Source: Sulfitobacter sp. HNIBRBA3233
GTDB taxonomy: Bacteria > Pseudomonadota > Alphaproteobacteria > Rhodobacterales > Rhodobacteraceae
Assembly (NCBI RefSeq): GCF_040149665.1
Contig: NZ_JBEFLP010000004.1
Span: forward strand, 62,001-126,000
Direction of reading: 5' to 3'
DNA: 64,000 nucleotides
The stretch's first letter is position 1; each line of letters starts with the position of its first letter. Below, in pieces: positions 34,852-44,358 of the stretch. The notes under the pieces were generated by a model that had not been told where the DNA came from, did not search any database, and saw only the letters and a program-made list of their open reading frames with translations. Position numbers and translations under genes: made by a program.

Positions 34852-37170
34852 ATGGAACCCCGCATTGCAACTTTGTTTACGCCTTTACAACAGCTGTCAG
34901 GCCCCGACGGCAGCCCGATGGACGCGCTGCTGTTTGCGCATCTCACCGGGAGCGACTGCGTCAGCCGCTGTTTCGAACTGGACGTGCTGGCCGAAAGCAT
35001 AGACCCCAACATTGACGCCGCAGACCTACTGGGAAAGGCGATCACGATCGCCGTCCATCCCGACCCGTCGGCGCCGGAGACCATCCGCAGCTTTCACGGG
35101 ATCGTGGACAGGTTCGTTTTCGAAGGAAACGATGACGACGATTTCTACCAGTACCGGCTGATCCTGCGTCCGATGCTCTGGCAGCTGTCAAAGCAGACCG
35201 ACAACCGGATTTTCCAGAACATGTCGGTGCCCGACATCATTACCGAAGTGCTCGATGTCAACGGGATCAACGACTACCGTTTCGATCTGAAAGGCAGATT
35301 CGCTAAGCGCACCTATTGCGTGCAGTTCGGCGAGACGACTCTGGATTTCCTCCAGCGACTGATGGAACACGAAGGCATCCGCTATTTCTTCGAATTTCAG
35401 GAAGAGGCGCATGTTCTGGTCATCGCGGACGGGAATTCTGCCGCACCGGTACGCACCATCCGGTTCGAACCGAACGATCTGCAATCGACTGTCGGCGAGG
35501 GGGTGATGTCGCGACTGACGCGGACCGACAGCGTGGTGACCGCAACGCATACGGTGAACGATTACAATTTCGAAACCCCCTCCGCCGATCTGATCAACCG
35601 ATCGGAGAACGGCGGCAGGCATGCCATCGACGACAAGGAACGCTATACCTATCCCGCCGGTTTCACGGAAAGCGCGGCAGGCGGCGATATTGCCGAAGTC
35701 CGGCTTGATGAAAACAGGTCCCTGCAACAAAGGATCACCGCCCGCTCGAACGCGAGCGACATATGGTCGGGCGAAGTCATCAAACTGATTGAATATCCGC
35801 GCGATGCGGAGAACCAGACATACCTCACGCTTGGTGTCGATTACGACATTCTGGACGGCCAGTATTCGGCCGGAACCGATTTTGACCGCGATGTCGGGAT
35901 CATCACACAGCTGCATCTGTTTCCATTGGACGGTGTGCGGGAATACAGGCCCCCGCGCACGACCCCAAAACCGGTCATGAAAGGCCCGCAGACCGCGCGC
36001 GTTGTCGGTCCTTCGGGCGAAGAAATCTATACGGATGAATACGCGCGGGTGAAGGTACAGTTCTTCTGGGACCGGCTGGGGGACTGGGACGAGGGCTCGA
36101 CCTGCTGGATCCGTGTCAGCGCCGCATGGGCCGGTGCGGGCTGGGGGTTCATCCAGATCCCCCGGATCGGTCAGGAGGTGATCGTCGATTTCCTCGACGG
36201 TGATCCCGACCGCCCGATCATCACCGGACGGGTCTACAACGCGGAACAGATGCCGCCCTACGACCTGCCCGCCAATGCCACGCAATCGGGGTGGAAATCC
36301 GCAAGCTCCAAGGGCGGCGGCGGCTGGAACGAACTGCGGTTCGAGGATCTGAAAGGCTCCGAGGAGGTCTATTTCCAGGCCGAGAAAGACCACAACGAGC
36401 TGATCAAGAACAACGAGACGCGCCACATCGGGAATGATTTCGCCGAAGAGGTCGTGAACAACGCCAAGCAGGACGTTGGCGTGAACCGCGACGAAACGGT
36501 GGGCAACAACAAGACCACCAGCGTTGGCGTCGACCGCACCGTCGATATCGGCAACAACGATACCGAAACCGTGGGCGTCGACCGTTCGCTGACCGTCGGC
36601 GCGAACGAGACCATCTCGATCGGGGCGAATTCGACAGAAACCATCGGTGTGAACCACAGCCAGACAGTCGGTGCGAACCAGACCATCACGGTCAGCGTCG
36701 CGCGGGTGGACACCGTGGGCGCGGCCGAGACGCGCACGGTGGGCGCGGCCCAGGTCAACTCGATCGGGGCGACCCGCCAGATGACGGTCGGGGCGACCCA
36801 GACCCACGAAATCGGCGCCACCGACACATGGAAGATCGGTGCAGGCCAATCCGTCGAAATAGGCATGGATCAGGCCACCGAGGTCGGGGCGAACCACAGC
36901 CTGAATGTCGCCGAAAGCAGCGCACACGCCATTGGCAAGGATCTGTCCTTCACTGTGGGCGAGAACATGAACGTCGAGGTCGGCAAGGACATCGTCGTCA
37001 AGGCGGTCGACAGCATCACCTTTACCTGCGGCGATGCGAAATTTCAGATGAAGAAGGACGGTACCATCGTTCTGGAAGGCAAGGATCTGACGATCAAGGG
37101 ATCGGGCAAGATCAACGTGAAGGCCAGCAGCGACGTCACGATGAAGGGCAGCAAGATCAACATGAACTGA
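34852..37170 (+). CDS. vgrG: VgrG spike protein
   Basis: TssI, the trimeric tip of the T6SS tube, 772 residues. The N-terminal gp27-like part includes ALLFAHLTGSDCVSRCFELDVLAES and LDFLQRLMEHEGIRYFFEF. The gp5 OB-fold domain has ARVKVQFFWDRLGDWDEGSTCWIRVS, then GFIQIPRIGQEVIVDFLDGDPDRPIITGRVYN. The needle holds 22 gapless octapeptide repeats (residues 542-717). There is no C-terminal effector domain; the protein ends in the structural stretch VTMKGSKINMN. GAAGGAG lies 9 bases before the ATG, and a 100-base A+T-rich gap with a TATAGT box upstream may give it its own promoter. Its last 14 bases overlap the convergent tagF gene. Confidence 0.96.
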   Translation: MEPRIATLFTPLQQLSGPDGSPMDALLFAHLTGSDCVSRCFELDVLAESIDPNIDAADLLGKAITIAVHPDPSAPETIRSFHGIVDRFVFEGNDDDDFYQYRLILRPMLWQLSKQTDNRIFQNMSVPDIITEVLDVNGINDYRFDLKGRFAKRTYCVQFGETTLDFLQRLMEHEGIRYFFEFQEEAHVLVIADGNSAAPVRTIRFEPNDLQSTVGEGVMSRLTRTDSVVTATHTVNDYNFETPSADLINRSENGGRHAIDDKERYTYPAGFTESAAGGDIAEVRLDENRSLQQRITARSNASDIWSGEVIKLIEYPRDAENQTYLTLGVDYDILDGQYSAGTDFDRDVGIITQLHLFPLDGVREYRPPRTTPKPVMKGPQTARVVGPSGEEIYTDEYARVKVQFFWDRLGDWDEGSTCWIRVSAAWAGAGWGFIQIPRIGQEVIVDFLDGDPDRPIITGRVYNAEQMPPYDLPANATQSGWKSASSKGGGGWNELRFEDLKGSEEVYFQAEKDHNELIKNNETRHIGNDFAEEVVNNAKQDVGVNRDETVGNNKTTSVGVDRTVDIGNNDTETVGVDRSLTVGANETISIGANSTETIGVNHSQTVGANQTITVSVARVDTVGAAETRTVGAAQVNSIGATRQMTVGATQTHEIGATDTWKIGAGQSVEIGMDQATEVGANHSLNVAESSAHAIGKDLSFTVGENMNVEVGKDIVVKAVDSITFTCGDAKFQMKKDGTIVLEGKDLTIKGSGKINVKASSDVTMKGSKINMN
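36475..37002 (+). repeat. 22 tandem octapeptide (24-base) repeats of the VgrG needle
   Basis: Twenty-two successive 8-residue units of the form [VI]GxNxTxT run without insertion or deletion, 528 bases in all. This is the gp5-type triple-stranded beta-helix repeat, in which each octad supplies one turn. The units are degenerate in DNA sequence, so the array is a protein-level repeat rather than a DNA minisatellite. Confidence 0.9.
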
Positions 37171-37645
37171 TCTGCGCCAGTTGCGGCAACAGAACCTGCG
37201 GGGCGTCTGCCCGCTGCCCCGCCCACCACATCACAGCGGGTTTCAGCGCCTCGCCCGCCGCCGGTGGCAGCGCTGTGTTGCGCAACGCATCGGCCAGCGT
37301 ATCGGCGTCACATTCGCCATCCGCCGCGCGCAAGAGCAGCGGCCAGACGCCATCGGCCCAGCCATCCGCCCCGGCGCGGTCGGTCCCCGACAGCGGCACC
37401 AGAACGCACAGCGGATAGGACCGCCCGACGGCATCCCCGCTCGGCTCGACCAGTATGATCCAGTCGGATGCACCCAATTGCAGAACGATCCGCACGCCCC
37501 CTTCGGGCCAGCCACAGGCACCGCGCGCGATATCGACCAGATGCGCGCTCAGCCACGCATCGAGTGGGCCGCGGACACCCGGCGGCATGCCCCGCGCGAC
37601 GAAATCCCCCGCTGAAGGCAGTTTGCCGAAAAAACCAGAACCCAC
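37157..37645 (-). CDS. tagF: T6SS-associated TagF/ImpM family protein
   Basis: A 162-residue cytoplasmic protein with the TagF signature FFGKLPSAGDFVARGMPP at the N-terminus and PLDAWLSAHL, WIILVEPSGDAVGRSYPL and a GWADGVWPLL segment later. In Pseudomonas and Agrobacterium, TagF represses the T6SS after translation, acting through the FHA protein. In some species TagF is fused to the PppA phosphatase; here they are separate genes at opposite ends of the convergent pair. It is the last gene of the long minus-strand T6SS operon, 6 bases after tssM. Confidence 0.9.
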   Translation of the reverse strand: MGSGFFGKLPSAGDFVARGMPPGVRGPLDAWLSAHLVDIARGACGWPEGGVRIVLQLGASDWIILVEPSGDAVGRSYPLCVLVPLSGTDRAGADGWADGVWPLLLRAADGECDADTLADALRNTALPPAAGEALKPAVMWWAGQRADAPQVLLPQLAQISSC

Positions 37646-37651
37646 CGGCGC

Positions 37652-40600
37652 TCAGAATCCGCGCGGGCAGGAAAACCCGGAGAACATTTCCAAATCGAAG
37701 GGGTTTTCGACCGAGTTGGCCCGCAAGTTGAAATTGGCCGAGAAACCTCCGGCCGAGAGCCGGAGATCAAAGGCTTCGGGCAGGGCTGTGGGCGACAGGC
37801 GGCCTTTGCGGATGAGACGCAGGATCGCCCAGCTTCCGGTTTCCGACGTCACCAGTTCGGCCGTGCCGTTCACCGGCGCGAAGCTGAGCGTGATCATGTT
37901 GGTGCCGTCCGGTCCCGGCCATGTCATCGGCGCGGGACGTGCGGCGGCGTTGAAATAGCTCAGGTTTTGCCCGTCGACGTTCAGGGTGACGCGGCTGGCG
38001 TTGGCAGAAAGGTCCGTCGGCTCCAGCGAGAAAGCCATGACCGGCCCCGCACCGCCCGGAAACAACGCATCGCGCATCGCACGGGCGTGCTCGAACGGCT
38101 CCAGCGATGCGGCGTCCAGCCCGAAATCCGCCCGCCAGCGCCACGGGCGCACGGCATTGTCTATATAGGGCTGGAGATGATCGTTGATGAACTTGTCCAT
38201 CAACCCGCCTCCGCCAAAGAGCCGCGCGAAATCGAGCGTATTGACGTCGATGGCGCTGGACTGATCGAAAGGATACCGGCCCGATGTGGCAGAGGTGCAG
38301 AACGGCAGGACATCGGCACGCCAACGGGCGTTCAGCTGCGCAATCACCGCTTCGCGGGTGACGGCGATCGTATCCCCGGCGATCCCTGTCAGCCATGTGT
38401 CTATCGGATCGGGCAGAACGGCGGCTTCATTGGCGATGGCACCGGTCAACTGCGGCAATCCTCCCCGTGCCAGCAGCGCAGCCTGCGGATCGGGGCTGGC
38501 GGCGACGGTCTGCAATTCGTTCGACAGCGCCGTCAACGCCGCCACCGCATCGCCCAGAAGCGGCGGTTGGCCGTCGACTTCCTGCACCGTCGCACGGATC
38601 GGCGCGAAATGGTTCGACACGATCTCGCCCGGCGGGCGCGGAGGCGGGCCGTCGGTCTTGGTGGTGCGCGCGATCTTGGCGCCCGTCTTGACCAGTTTGC
38701 CCAGCTTGCCCAGCTTCGACGCGGCCTTGAGCGCCCCTTTCTGTGCGGCGGCGTTGCCGTCGCCCTCTTCTTCGACGCGGGCAAGATGGGTCTCGTAGAC
38801 CACGGATTCCAGAAGCCGTTTCAACGCCGAATCCGCCGATGCGAGATCCTTGAGGTTCTGGCGCGCCTGCGCCAGATCGCCAATCGGTGTCAGCCGCACG
38901 TCGCGCAGGAACCCGTCCCACTGCGAGATGAAATCATCGTAGTAGAGCTTGAGAATATCCTGCTCCAGCGTCTCTTCGGACGCCTCGGCGCTTTCGGAAC
39001 AGCCGCCCGCGAATACCGCACGGTCAAGGATGGCCTGCGCCGCGACCTCGGGCACGAGCGGCAGAACGACCTGATGGAAACCGTCGTAGGTGAAGGCCCC
39101 CGGCAGGCCCACGCGCAGGGTCTGCTCTGACAGGCGGGTCAGGACGCGGGGTCCGTTCGGCCCTGTCTTTTCGGCCGGGATCCAGTCCTTCAGGCCGGTC
39201 ACCGCCGGATCTGTGCGCAGGTTGCGGTAGGCCCGCACCGCAAGCGGAATCGTGCAGATGCTTTCCAGCGCGACCGAAACCAGCGCCGGGTCATGTTCGA
39301 TCTTGTCGGGTTCGCCCGACATGCGCGACAGGGCCGCAAGCTGGTGATCGACGGATTCTTCGGTCGGAAACGGATCGATCGGTGCGAACTCCGGCAGGAC
39401 AACCTGCCACCACTGGCCCAGAAACGCGGCGTCATAGGGCGCCTGCCCCGTCATCATCTGGTAGGATTTCAGCGCGCCAAGCAGGAACTCGGGATCCCGC
39501 GAATGCCGCCACATCGTCGCCTCCAGAAGGGCGACCATGCGCGGCTCCAGGATATTGCGCAGGGTCTGGTCGTAAGCGATGGCATGGATCTGCGCCAGCT
39601 CCGGCTCCGCCGTCGGGCCGATCAGCGTCAGGGGGCTAGGCGCCACCGAAGTCTGCGCATTCGCGGTTTCGTTCGCCGCTTCCAGCGCGAGGTTGAGGTC
39701 GAGCGGATCGGTGGGCGCCTGACGCGCGGCGACATTGGCCAGCCGCGCGGACAGGTTCGTCAGCTGCCGTTCCTGTTCGCCCAGCGCACCGTTGTAGCGC
39801 AAAAACGAAAACAGAAAGACAGTCCCCAACAGCACGGTCACCAGCGTCGCACCCGCAAGCGTTCCGCGCCAGATCCACCGGCGCCGTTCCTCGGCGCGCG
39901 GATCGAACCGGCCCAGCCCCGCCTCGGGAAAGATCAGATCGGTCAGCAGGTTACGCAGGAAAAAGCTGCGGGTGGTGCCATGCGCACGGCGCGCGGGCAT
40001 CGGTGCGGACAGGCCAAGCGAGCCCGCGATCCCCGACACCATCCGGTCGATGGGAGAGCCTTCCTGCGTCGCCGATGTGAAATAGATCCCGCGCATCCAC
40101 GGGCTTTCCTCGTAGCGGCTTTCGCCGAAAATCGCTTCGACCAGAACCTTGAGAGGTCCGGTCAGCTGGTCGAGCTGACCGGGAAAGCGGAACACCTCGG
40201 CGCGCTGGTCCAGCGGCAGATCATCGGCAATCCGCGCGGTCAGCCGCTCTTCGAGCGCTTCTTGCAGAACGCGCATCTCGCGCTCGATGGTCAGGCCGTC
40301 CACGCGGTCACCGGTGCCCAGTGTCGCCCCCCAGACCTGTTCGCGGTCCTGCGCGTTCAGATCGCCAAAATACGCCTCGAACCCCGGCACCAGATCAGCC
40401 TTGGTGATCATCAGGTAGACCGGCAGCTTCAGCCCCGTCTCGCTGCGCAGTTCCGCCAGACGCTTGCGGATCTCGCGGCCATGTTCGCGGATTGCGGTAT
40501 CGTCCGCGGCCAGTTCCTGCACCGAAAGCGTCAGGATCACGCCGTTCAGCGCGCGGCGCCCGCGGTGTTTGACCAGCAGATCGACAAAACCCTTCCACTC

Positions 40601-41191
40601 TGCCGCATCGACATCCGGATCGCTTTGCTGCTGGACATAGCGCCCTGCGGTATCGATCAGGACCGCGTCTTCGGTAAAGAACCAGTCGCAGTTCCGCGTC
40701 CCGCCGATGCCTTTCAGATCGTCGGACAGGTCTATGGGAAAATGCAGGCCCGACTGGCGCAGCGCGGTGGTCTTGCCGGTGCCGGGCGGACCGATGATGA
40801 CGTACCACGGCATGTCGCGCAGAAACTTGCGCCCTCCCAGTTTCGATCGCTTCATCTGCTCCATGATGCCCTGGAACTTCGCCTGCACCTCGGCCAGATT
40901 CTCGTCACCCGGACGTGACGCGGTTTCGGGATCGGGCGCGGCCAGTTCCGCGACAAAGGCGCGGTTGGCGCGCGCCGCTCGCATCTGGCGCAGCAGCATC
41001 GTGACAAGCCACAGGATGATGATCACGCCGATCACGATGATGCGCGACAGGTCGCTGGCAAGCGGTGCCGCCTCGCCCACGCTGATCAGCGGCCCGTAAA
41101 ACCAGATGAGCGTGCACAGGATCACGATTCCGATCAGCGTCCAGAGGAACCGCGAGAACAGGAAACCGAGGATCTTTTTCAACGCGCCCAT
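37652..41191 (-). CDS. tssM: T6SS inner-membrane complex protein TssM (IcmF)
   Basis: An 1179-residue protein. Two N-terminal transmembrane helices (FLWTLIGIVILCTLIWFYG and IIVIGVIIILWLVTMLL) precede a cytoplasmic NTPase domain with Walker A GPPGTGKT at 134-141 and Walker B-like VLIDTAGRY about 30 residues later. A third helix near residue 450 (GTLAGATLVTVLLGTVFLFSF) leads to a long periplasmic region. It ends with YPFDQ, PWRWRADFG, WPGPDG and a GSWAILRLI segment, the part that contacts TssJ. An intact Walker A suggests ATP binding. The 3-base gap from tssL and 6-base gap to tagF mark operon membership. Confidence 0.96.
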   Translation of the reverse strand: MGALKKILGFLFSRFLWTLIGIVILCTLIWFYGPLISVGEAAPLASDLSRIIVIGVIIILWLVTMLLRQMRAARANRAFVAELAAPDPETASRPGDENLAEVQAKFQGIMEQMKRSKLGGRKFLRDMPWYVIIGPPGTGKTTALRQSGLHFPIDLSDDLKGIGGTRNCDWFFTEDAVLIDTAGRYVQQQSDPDVDAAEWKGFVDLLVKHRGRRALNGVILTLSVQELAADDTAIREHGREIRKRLAELRSETGLKLPVYLMITKADLVPGFEAYFGDLNAQDREQVWGATLGTGDRVDGLTIEREMRVLQEALEERLTARIADDLPLDQRAEVFRFPGQLDQLTGPLKVLVEAIFGESRYEESPWMRGIYFTSATQEGSPIDRMVSGIAGSLGLSAPMPARRAHGTTRSFFLRNLLTDLIFPEAGLGRFDPRAEERRRWIWRGTLAGATLVTVLLGTVFLFSFLRYNGALGEQERQLTNLSARLANVAARQAPTDPLDLNLALEAANETANAQTSVAPSPLTLIGPTAEPELAQIHAIAYDQTLRNILEPRMVALLEATMWRHSRDPEFLLGALKSYQMMTGQAPYDAAFLGQWWQVVLPEFAPIDPFPTEESVDHQLAALSRMSGEPDKIEHDPALVSVALESICTIPLAVRAYRNLRTDPAVTGLKDWIPAEKTGPNGPRVLTRLSEQTLRVGLPGAFTYDGFHQVVLPLVPEVAAQAILDRAVFAGGCSESAEASEETLEQDILKLYYDDFISQWDGFLRDVRLTPIGDLAQARQNLKDLASADSALKRLLESVVYETHLARVEEEGDGNAAAQKGALKAASKLGKLGKLVKTGAKIARTTKTDGPPPRPPGEIVSNHFAPIRATVQEVDGQPPLLGDAVAALTALSNELQTVAASPDPQAALLARGGLPQLTGAIANEAAVLPDPIDTWLTGIAGDTIAVTREAVIAQLNARWRADVLPFCTSATSGRYPFDQSSAIDVNTLDFARLFGGGGLMDKFINDHLQPYIDNAVRPWRWRADFGLDAASLEPFEHARAMRDALFPGGAGPVMAFSLEPTDLSANASRVTLNVDGQNLSYFNAAARPAPMTWPGPDGTNMITLSFAPVNGTAELVTSETGSWAILRLIRKGRLSPTALPEAFDLRLSAGGFSANFNLRANSVENPFDLEMFSGFSCPRGF

Positions 41192-41194
41192 GGT

Positions 41195-42535
41195 TCAGAC
41201 CTTCTTTTGCAGAATGATTTCGACGCGGCGGTTGCGCGCACGGCCCTCGCGGGTCGCGTTGTCGGCAATCGGGTCGGTTGCCGCGCGCCCCTCGGAAGTG
41301 ACCAGACCGGCGGGGACACCCGCCGCGATCAGCATGTCGGCGATGGTCTTGGCGCGCGCCTCTGACAGGCCCTGATTGGACCGGAACGGATTAGAGGTGC
41401 GCACCTGAATGCTGTCGGTGTGGCCGACGACCTGCACCTGCCCGATGAAATCGATGTTCTCGACGATCACACCGGCCATACTGTCGATCAGGGCCGCGTA
41501 TTCGCCGTTCAGATCGGCCTTCGCCGACCGGAACACTTCGGGCGATGTGCCCTGAACAACCACAACGGCAAGCGAGACGTCCTCGCGACCGGTCAGGGCT
41601 GAAACCCTTTCTTCGGGGGCCGCTTCGGCAAAGAGCGGCAGCAATTCGAAAACCAGCGGATCGGCGGTGAGCTGCGGTTGCTCAACCGTTTCGATGACGG
41701 GGCGAAAGATATCGGCGCGTTCGGGCGGCGGCAGCACACCGGCGAGGGTAAAGAGCTGCTCGCCCCGGTTCGACAGCTTGACCCCGAGCCCCACGTAGAT
41801 CGCCGTCACCAGCGCAAGGGCGATCAGGCCGATCGACCACAGCGGCACGATGAACCGCTTTTCCTCGTCCTGCACCTCGACCCCTTTCCAGTGCGGGGCA
41901 AGTGGCGCCTCGGCGGCGTCGCGGTCGCGCAGCAGGCGGCTGATCTGTCCGCGCAGGGCCGCAATCGCGGCCTCACCCTGCCCGCCCTCGACGCGGTACT
42001 TGCCCCGAAACCCCAGCGAGAGGCACAGGAAGACAAGCTCCAGCAACTGCGGATCGCGTTCGGGAAAGCGGATCAGATCCTCGGCCAGATCGAAGAAACG
42101 CTCACCCGCATCGACGTTGCCGTACATCGACACCACCAGCGGCATACGCGGCCAGCCGCTGTTGCCCCCCCACGGCGTATTGAGCGCGATGTCGTCCAGA
42201 AGGGCGGCCACGAACCATGCCCCCTGATCCGCACGGCTGAGCGGCACACCCGCCGATACCGCAGCATCGCGCGATTGCGTCAGCGTGTCGTGCAGCCGGG
42301 TGCGCAGAACGTCGGGGTTTTCCGGCGCGGTGGCACGTTCAAGTTCCGGCGCCAGTCCCAGAAGGGCCGCATAGGCATTGACGAGGGGGTTGTCACTGGC
42401 GCGGGTTGTGCGGATCGGCGCACCGCGTGGCGCGGCGGCCGCAGGGGCCTGCGCTGCCTGCGAAGCGCGGCGCACCGGTCGGATGCGGGTGCGTCCGGCG
42501 TCGTTCTCAAGGCCAAATGGATCATCCGCGCTCAT
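41195..42535 (-). CDS. tssL: T6SS protein TssL (DotU) with C-terminal OmpA domain
   Basis: A 446-residue 'evolved' TssL. After a Pro/Arg-rich start, the cytoplasmic DotU domain spans about 50-200 (LLDDIALNTPWGGNSGW, LLELVFLCLSLGFRGKYR). One transmembrane helix follows (VPLWSIGLIALALVTAIYVGL). The periplasmic end is an OmpA peptidoglycan-binding domain, with VQVVGHTDSIQV, SNQGLSEARAKTIADMLIAAGV and RARNRRVEI. This domain fixes the membrane complex to the cell wall. It lies 3 bases upstream of tssM and 7 bases downstream of tssK. Confidence 0.96.
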   Translation of the reverse strand: MSADDPFGLENDAGRTRIRPVRRASQAAQAPAAAAPRGAPIRTTRASDNPLVNAYAALLGLAPELERATAPENPDVLRTRLHDTLTQSRDAAVSAGVPLSRADQGAWFVAALLDDIALNTPWGGNSGWPRMPLVVSMYGNVDAGERFFDLAEDLIRFPERDPQLLELVFLCLSLGFRGKYRVEGGQGEAAIAALRGQISRLLRDRDAAEAPLAPHWKGVEVQDEEKRFIVPLWSIGLIALALVTAIYVGLGVKLSNRGEQLFTLAGVLPPPERADIFRPVIETVEQPQLTADPLVFELLPLFAEAAPEERVSALTGREDVSLAVVVVQGTSPEVFRSAKADLNGEYAALIDSMAGVIVENIDFIGQVQVVGHTDSIQVRTSNPFRSNQGLSEARAKTIADMLIAAGVPAGLVTSEGRAATDPIADNATREGRARNRRVEIILQKKV

Positions 42536-42542
42536 ATCGTTC

Positions 42543-43877
42543 TCACCTGTTTACCGCGTAGCAGTCGATTTCCGGCTCGCGTTCGAATTTTCCGGCCACC
42601 CCCACCACAAATCCCGGCGCGTCCTGCAATGCCGCCCAGTGCTCCGACTGCCGGTCGAGTTCGAGGCATAGCCGGTCGCCGTCGTAGGGGATCTCGCGCG
42701 GCTGGCTGTTGAGAGGTTTCAGCGGGATGCCGGTCAGCCGCGACTTCCACAGCGTTTCGAACTGGTCCGCAGCACCGACTGTCGCCTGATCGACGAAGAA
42801 CTTGCGCAGCATCTTTTCCGACATGTCACCGCCCACGCGCAGCACGATCCGGTTGCTGGCGATGATTTCGGGATTGTCGATGCGCACGGTCCAGATGTTT
42901 TCCGAATGCCGCGAAACGCGCAGGGCGCGCGACTTCGGCTCGACATGGCGCAGCGACAGCACCAGCGACCGAAGCGTATCGGCCAGCGCCTGAAAGCTCA
43001 GCTGCGGATCGGCGTGGTCGTAGGGTGGCAGATCGCCCAGCCTGCGCGCCGAAGCGCCGTAGGTCGCCATCCGTCCCGCGATCCCCGCAAGGGTCTGGTA
43101 AAGCGTCGCGGGGTGGACGTTGTTCTGCGCGGCGAGATGGCTCAGTTCGGGGCGCGCGCTGTTGGCAAGCTCGAGGATCAGCAGGTTTTCCATCGACGCG
43201 CCGGTTCCGCCCAGAACCATCGCACCGTGGGCATCCGCGATCCGGTCCATGCCGTTGACCAGTTCCTTGAGAAGCTGCGCGTACCACGCCACCGCCTCGA
43301 TCCGCAGGGCAGGTGCGAGGAATCCCTTGTCCAAGGCGACTGCACCGTCACTGTCGAGCCCCTCGACCCGTGCGATTGGCATCGTAACGTAGCCTGCGGT
43401 TTCATCCCCCGGCAGCAGGATTTTGGGGGCAAGGCGCGCGACCTCGATCTGGCTGGCGTCCGCGCCTCCGCGAATGGCATCGCGGACCTCGATCACGTCG
43501 CCGCGATAGCGCGTGCCGGACGGCTCGGCGTGGGCCGGATCGATCTGCGCCGATCCCGCCCCCTCGGACGGGATCGCGATCTGGACAAGGCCGCTCTCGG
43601 TCTTCGCATCGACGGACACCGGCTTTATCTCCGCAGCTCCGTCGGGGACGGATAGAAACGTGCCATCCGGCATGAAACCGGTCGCCTCGGCCAGCGCGAT
43701 CTGCCCTGTATCCAGCGCGACCGGATCGACCGTCAGCGCAAGGAAGCCGAACCCCGCGTTCGCCTGCGCTGCCAGTGTCTGGCGGATCAGCCAGTCGGTG
43801 TGCCGGTCCTGTTGCTGGAAATGCTGTGTCCGCAGGAACAGCCCTTCCGACCAGACGACCTTGTTTCTATCTGTCAT
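42543..43877 (-). CDS. tssK: T6SS baseplate protein TssK
   Basis: A 444-residue baseplate subunit that connects the baseplate to the TssL-TssM membrane complex. The N-terminus (NKVVWSEGLFLRTQHFQQQDRH) is diagnostic, and the shoulder/neck region includes LDTGQIALAEATGFMPDGT. ARPELSHLAAQNNVHPATLYQTLAGIAGRMATY belongs to the helical middle domain, and the C-terminal head ends with FEREPEIDCYAV. The length is standard. Spacing to tssL is 7 bases and to tssJ 18 bases. Confidence 0.96.
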   Translation of the reverse strand: MTDRNKVVWSEGLFLRTQHFQQQDRHTDWLIRQTLAAQANAGFGFLALTVDPVALDTGQIALAEATGFMPDGTFLSVPDGAAEIKPVSVDAKTESGLVQIAIPSEGAGSAQIDPAHAEPSGTRYRGDVIEVRDAIRGGADASQIEVARLAPKILLPGDETAGYVTMPIARVEGLDSDGAVALDKGFLAPALRIEAVAWYAQLLKELVNGMDRIADAHGAMVLGGTGASMENLLILELANSARPELSHLAAQNNVHPATLYQTLAGIAGRMATYGASARRLGDLPPYDHADPQLSFQALADTLRSLVLSLRHVEPKSRALRVSRHSENIWTVRIDNPEIIASNRIVLRVGGDMSEKMLRKFFVDQATVGAADQFETLWKSRLTGIPLKPLNSQPREIPYDGDRLCLELDRQSEHWAALQDAPGFVVGVAGKFEREPEIDCYAVNR

Positions 43878-43895
43878 ATGCGTCCTCGAAGGGGG

Positions 43896-44357
43896 TTACA
43901 CGCGCGCCAGCGACAGGCCGCCGGAGCCCACGTTGATGATCAGCCCGGAGTTGCCGCCCGGTGCCGCGATTTTCGATCTGACCGTGCGGCCCGCCGGATC
44001 GCGGAAGCCGCCGACAACGCCGATCACACTGGTGCCCGGCTGGATGGTGATCGCCTTGGACGCCGATCCGCCCGGCGCGAGAACCAGTTGATCCGACCGG
44101 ATCAGATCGCCGCCCAGCGCGGCAGAGGGGTTTTGTAGCGCGAAATAATCGGCCGCATCGAAGGCTGCCGCGCTGGCCAGTTGCAGCACCGTGATGGTCA
44201 CCGGCCGGTCTGCCCCGCCGGGGCCGGGGTTCATGCCCGCGCCGCCCTGCGCGCTGACCGACAGCACGGCGGGCGCGTCCTCCATACAGCCGCTCAGAAC
44301 CGCGGCGGCCCCCAGTGTCGACGTGATCAAAAACGTGCGTCTTGCGAAATCTGTCAT
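43896..44357 (-). CDS. tssJ: T6SS outer-membrane lipoprotein TssJ
   Basis: A 153-residue lipoprotein. Signal sequence MTDFARRTFLITSTLGAAAVLSGC has a twin-Arg-like start and a lipobox LSGC, placing acylated Cys near residue 24. The mature domain has the TssJ transthyretin-like pattern: VTITVLQLASAAAFDAADYFAL, then SDQLVLAPGGSASKAITI and VIGVVGGFRDPAGRTVRSK. TssJ docks the complex to the outer membrane through TssM. The start at 44357 is set by the lipoprotein signal and lies 2 bases after the tagH stop. Confidence 0.93.
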   Translation of the reverse strand: MTDFARRTFLITSTLGAAAVLSGCMEDAPAVLSVSAQGGAGMNPGPGGADRPVTITVLQLASAAAFDAADYFALQNPSAALGGDLIRSDQLVLAPGGSASKAITIQPGTSVIGVVGGFRDPAGRTVRSKIAAPGGNSGLIINVGSGGLSLARV

Positions 44358-44358
44358 T

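Noticed and set aside
36475..37002. 24-base periodic repeats that could suggest a CRISPR or minisatellite
   Set aside because: The period is exactly eight codons, units are degenerate at DNA level and encode the VgrG beta-helix; there are no spacers.
34852..37170. VgrG as an evolved effector with a C-terminal toxin
   Set aside because: The protein ends directly after the needle and a short VgrG-type tail; no extra domain is present.
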